A stretch of DNA of 64,000 bases from the NCBI GenBank assembly GCA_051861205.1, contig JBHYDC010000013.1, positions 1-64,000 of the forward strand, in the 5' to 3' direction. The notes beneath the pieces are model-generated. The model worked only from the letters and a program-made list of their open reading frames with translations. It was not told the origin of the DNA and ran no database searches. The translations under genes were made by a program, and so were the position numbers. Every line of letters starts with the position of its first letter. Within the stretch, counting starts at the first letter, position 1. Source of the DNA: JBHYDC01 sp051861205. GTDB taxonomy: Bacteria > Pseudomonadota > Alphaproteobacteria > Rhizobiales > Pleomorphomonadaceae. Positions 61,859 to 64,000 of this stretch are shown in pieces.

Positions 61859-62160
61859 CGCACCACCTCCAGCATTCGCTTGTCCATCAGATCGACCAAG
61901 AGCTTGCGCGCGTCTCCGGCGATTTCGGCGGCCGGCGCGTTGTATTTCGCCGCCAGCGCAGCAACGATCGCCGCGAAATCCCTCACCCCGTCCGTCTCGG
62001 CGATGATCGCGGCCGCGATCGGATCCAGCCGCACGGCGCGCTCGGGCGCGAGCAGCATATGCATCCGCCGCACCGCGTCGAAACGGGGCCGAACGCCTCT
62101 TGGTAGGCGCGGCACCGCGCCATCCGGCAACCGGTCTTCGAGTGAGGCGATGTCCGTCAT
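61855..62160 (-). CDS. pqqD: PQQ biosynthesis peptide chaperone PqqD
   Basis: A 101-residue peptide-binding chaperone (RiPP recognition element) that presents PqqA to PqqE. Typical features are RPRFDAVRRMHMLLAPERAVRLDPIAAAIIAETDGVRDFAAIVAALAAKY and the C-terminal helix ending LMDKRMLE. Both ends overlap its neighbours by 4 bp. Confidence 0.93.
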   Translation of the reverse strand: MTDIASLEDRLPDGAVPRLPRGVRPRFDAVRRMHMLLAPERAVRLDPIAAAIIAETDGVRDFAAIVAALAAKYNAPAAEIAGDARKLLVDLMDKRMLEVVR

Positions 62161-62915
62161 GCCGCCCGCCCTTCAGCAAGAATGCCCTCGCCCGTTTGCC
62201 ACGCCCCCGGCGCCGGCAGGACCGGATCGACATAGGCAAGCCAAAGCGCATCAAGCTGCGCCCAAAGCACATCGGTCTTGAAGGTCAGCGCGGCCAGCGC
62301 CGCCTGCTGCTGCGGGGCCGTAACCGCGTTCCGCTTCACGTAGTCCAGCGCGAAGGACGCATCGCGCGGCGCCTGATCCAGCCGGCGGCGGAAATAGCTG
62401 ACAACCCGGTCGTTGATGAAGTCGTAGTGCTCCAGCATCCCGGAAATCCGCTCCTCATGCAGCTTCGGGGCGAAGAGTTCGGTCAGCGACGAGGCCACCG
62501 CCTCAAGCAGCGTCCGCTCCTTCACGAAGGTGAGATAGGCCTGCGTGGCGAACCGCGTCGCCGGCAGCGCGCCGCGCCGCGACATCACATAATCCCGCTC
62601 AAAGCCAAGCCCGTCCGTCAGCATCAGCCAGCGGTCGATCCCACCCTCGCCGCCCTCCAGCCCATCGTGATCGGTGATCCGGTGCAGCCATTCGCGCCGA
62701 AGGTCGCGGTCCTCGCACCGCGCCATCAACGCCGCGTCCTTCTGCGGAATGATCGCCTGATAGCAATAGCGGTTGAGCGCCCACGCCCGCACCTGATCGA
62801 TCGTGCAACCGCCCCCATGCAGCCGCCGGTGAAACGGATGCAGGCTGTGATAGCGCTCCGCCCCGATCGCCCTCAGTGCAGCCTCGAAAGCCTCGGGGCT
62901 CAGCACATCCGTCAT
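62157..62915 (-). CDS. pqqC: Pyrroloquinoline-quinone synthase PqqC
   Basis: A 252-residue helical oxidase that performs the final ring closure and eight-electron oxidation giving PQQ. It shows the family blocks YHSLHPFHRRLHGG, RYCYQAIIPQKDAALMARCED, RRITDHDG-like LHRITDHDGLEGGEGGIDRWL and EHYDFINDRVVSYFRRRL. It overlaps pqqB and pqqD by 4 bp each. Confidence 0.95.
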   Translation of the reverse strand: MTDVLSPEAFEAALRAIGAERYHSLHPFHRRLHGGGCTIDQVRAWALNRYCYQAIIPQKDAALMARCEDRDLRREWLHRITDHDGLEGGEGGIDRWLMLTDGLGFERDYVMSRRGALPATRFATQAYLTFVKERTLLEAVASSLTELFAPKLHEERISGMLEHYDFINDRVVSYFRRRLDQAPRDASFALDYVKRNAVTAPQQQAALAALTFKTDVLWAQLDALWLAYVDPVLPAPGAWQTGEGILAEGRAA

Positions 62916-63859
62916 AGCAAAACCTCCAGCCCGTCATGGGCCACAATCCATCCCGCCGCTTCAACCGCCCGCCGCTCCGGCGATCCCTCGCGCAGCACCG
63001 GGTTCGTGTTGTTGATGTGCACGTAGATGCGCCGCTTCACGGCGATGTCCGCGAAAGCGGCCAGCGACCCGTCCGGCCCGCTCATCGCCATATGCCCCAT
63101 CCGCCGCCCGGTCTTGGTGCCAACGCCGAGCCGGATCATTTCGTCGTCGGTGTAGACCGTGCCGTCGAAAAACACCGCGTCCGCGCCGCGAAGGGGCGCA
63201 GCCAGCTCAGCCGTCATCTTGGCGCATCCGGGAATCCAGTGGATCCGCTCGCCGCGCGGGCCGGTCATCTCCACGCCCACGGTCTGCTCGCCCTCAAGAT
63301 CGGTCGCCACGCTCTCGCCTTCGAGATAGAGCGGCACCTTGCCGGGCACCGAATAGAGCCGGGCCATCACGCCCGCCACAAGTTCGACCGGTGTCTCAAG
63401 GGCCGCCGTTTCGAAGCGCACGAGCGACCGGTCGAGCCCTTTGAAAATCGGATTGCTGTCGATCACGGAAAGCGTCTCCCCCGTCGCGACGAGGCGAAAC
63501 GGCTCAGCCTCGCGCAGCGAAAGCAGCCCCGCGATCGCGTCGATATCGGCGTTGGTAATCATCACCGTTCGGATCGGCGAATGCCGCCCGCCCACCCGTT
63601 CGGGTTCGCCCGGATGCAGCAGCGGATTGGCGGCGATCTGTGCGATGATCTCCGGCGCGGCATTCAATACCGCGACGCTTTCCCCGTCGGCCGTAACCGC
63701 CAGCGAGGCTTGTGTTCGCGCCCTCAGTCCCGGTTCGCCGCGCCGAAACCCCGCGCAGTTCGGGCAGTTGCAGTTCCACTGGGGAAAGCCCCCGCCTGCC
63801 GCCGCACCAAGGACAAGGGCGCGAAGCCGCAACGCTGCGGCTTCGTCCCGTTCAGGCAT
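62912..63859 (-). CDS. pqqB: PQQ biosynthesis protein PqqB
   Basis: A 315-residue metallo-beta-lactamase-fold protein that hydroxylates the cross-linked PqqA-derived di-amino acid. It contains the early GAAAGGGFPQWNCNCPNC zinc site, TNADIDAIAGLLSLRE (in place of the HxHxDH of hydrolases) and FFDGTVYTDDEM, then the C-terminal HMAMSGPDGS and INNTNPVL. ATG 63859 starts 7 bp after the pqqA stop. Confidence 0.94.
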   Translation of the reverse strand: MPERDEAAALRLRALVLGAAAGGGFPQWNCNCPNCAGFRRGEPGLRARTQASLAVTADGESVAVLNAAPEIIAQIAANPLLHPGEPERVGGRHSPIRTVMITNADIDAIAGLLSLREAEPFRLVATGETLSVIDSNPIFKGLDRSLVRFETAALETPVELVAGVMARLYSVPGKVPLYLEGESVATDLEGEQTVGVEMTGPRGERIHWIPGCAKMTAELAAPLRGADAVFFDGTVYTDDEMIRLGVGTKTGRRMGHMAMSGPDGSLAAFADIAVKRRIYVHINNTNPVLREGSPERRAVEAAGWIVAHDGLEVLL

Positions 63860-63866
63860 GATCGAC

Positions 63867-63944
63867 TTACACTTCCGGGGGGAAGTACATGTTGATTTCC
63901 ATGCCCATGCAAAGCTCTTCGCACTTGGGGGAAGTCCAGGCCAT
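63867..63944 (-). CDS. pqqA: PQQ precursor peptide PqqA
   Basis: A 25-residue precursor peptide, MAWTSPKCEELCMGMEINMY being its first 20 residues. Glu16 and Tyr20 are in the exact spacing (E-x3-Y) that PqqE joins to build the cofactor. A strong AGGAGGGTGA site precedes ATG 63944. It is the first gene of the operon and should be expressed most highly; its promoter lies in the last bases of the window and beyond. Confidence 0.92.
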   Translation of the reverse strand: MAWTSPKCEELCMGMEINMYFPPEV

Positions 63945-64000
63945 TTCACCCTCCTGTGAGTTTTAGGCTGACAGGAGTAAGAATCGCCAGATTGCAGTGC

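Noticed and set aside
1..64000. tRNA, rRNA, CRISPR arrays, insertion sequences or prophage
   Set aside because: All gaps were read; none contains a cloverleaf with anticodon arm, regularly spaced direct repeats or a transposase frame.

Overview
The window is a GC-rich, tightly packed chromosomal segment of an alphaproteobacterium, most likely of the order Hyphomicrobiales (Rhizobiales). The call rests on gene content: an Mla-type lipid transport operon, CheZ, a PlcP/Agt-like lipid-remodelling pair, DgcN/DgcA, an AtzGEH cluster, a CbbR-controlled Calvin-cycle module and pqqABCDE. The combination of soluble NAD-type formate dehydrogenase, PQQ synthesis, phosphoribulokinase and fructose bisphosphatase suggests a facultative methylotroph or autotroph that uses C1 compounds through CO2. 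No rRNA, tRNA, CRISPR array, transposase or phage gene was seen.

Layout. 0-4.4 kb: four-gene Mla/MCE lipid transport operon (minus). 4.6-7.8 kb: D-glutamate catabolism pair dgcN-dgcA and a convergent MFS transporter. 7.9-9.9 kb: cheZ and a threonine/serine dehydratase-like gene. 9.9-11.8 kb: glycosyltransferase plus metallophosphoesterase, best read as agt-plcP. 11.9-17.9 kb: pgi, zwf, pgl and edd, the upper Entner-Doudoroff route without eda. 18.1-21.7 kb: two divergent regulator/dehydrogenase pairs (TetR/SDR and LysR/NmrA-like). 21.8-26.2 kb: an orphan CoxL-type molybdoenzyme subunit, thiD, a free-standing Lrp ligand-binding domain and a DMT exporter. 26.3-33.2 kb: formate dehydrogenase (alpha plus a fused gamma-beta subunit), a CYTH-CHAD protein and a DedA protein. 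33.5-39.1 kb: dppABCDF-type peptide importer. 39.2-40.6 kb: a GAF protein and a 3-methyladenine DNA glycosylase.

40.6-52.5 kb is the most distinctive part: twelve co-directional genes (minus) encoding a BMP-family ABC importer (binding protein, two permeases, double ATPase), formamidase, biuret hydrolase BiuH, a second cysteine hydrolase, AtzG, AtzE, AtzH, a GntR regulator and allophanate hydrolase AtzF. Everything needed to take biuret or 1-carboxybiuret to ammonia and CO2 is present, but no cyanuric acid hydrolase is in the window. Formate released by formamidase could be oxidised by the formate dehydrogenase at 26-31 kb and the CO2 fixed by a Calvin cycle.

52.8-59.6 kb: cbbY, gph/cbbZ, rpe, fba, prk and fbp (minus) with divergent cbbR; RuBisCO and transketolase genes are not here. 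59.7-60.7 kb: a LysE exporter and a small four-cysteine secreted-type protein. 60.7-63.95 kb: complete pqqABCDE (minus), including the 25-codon pqqA. A 90-bp palindrome-rich repeat occurs at 17968-18057 and again at 55005-55094.
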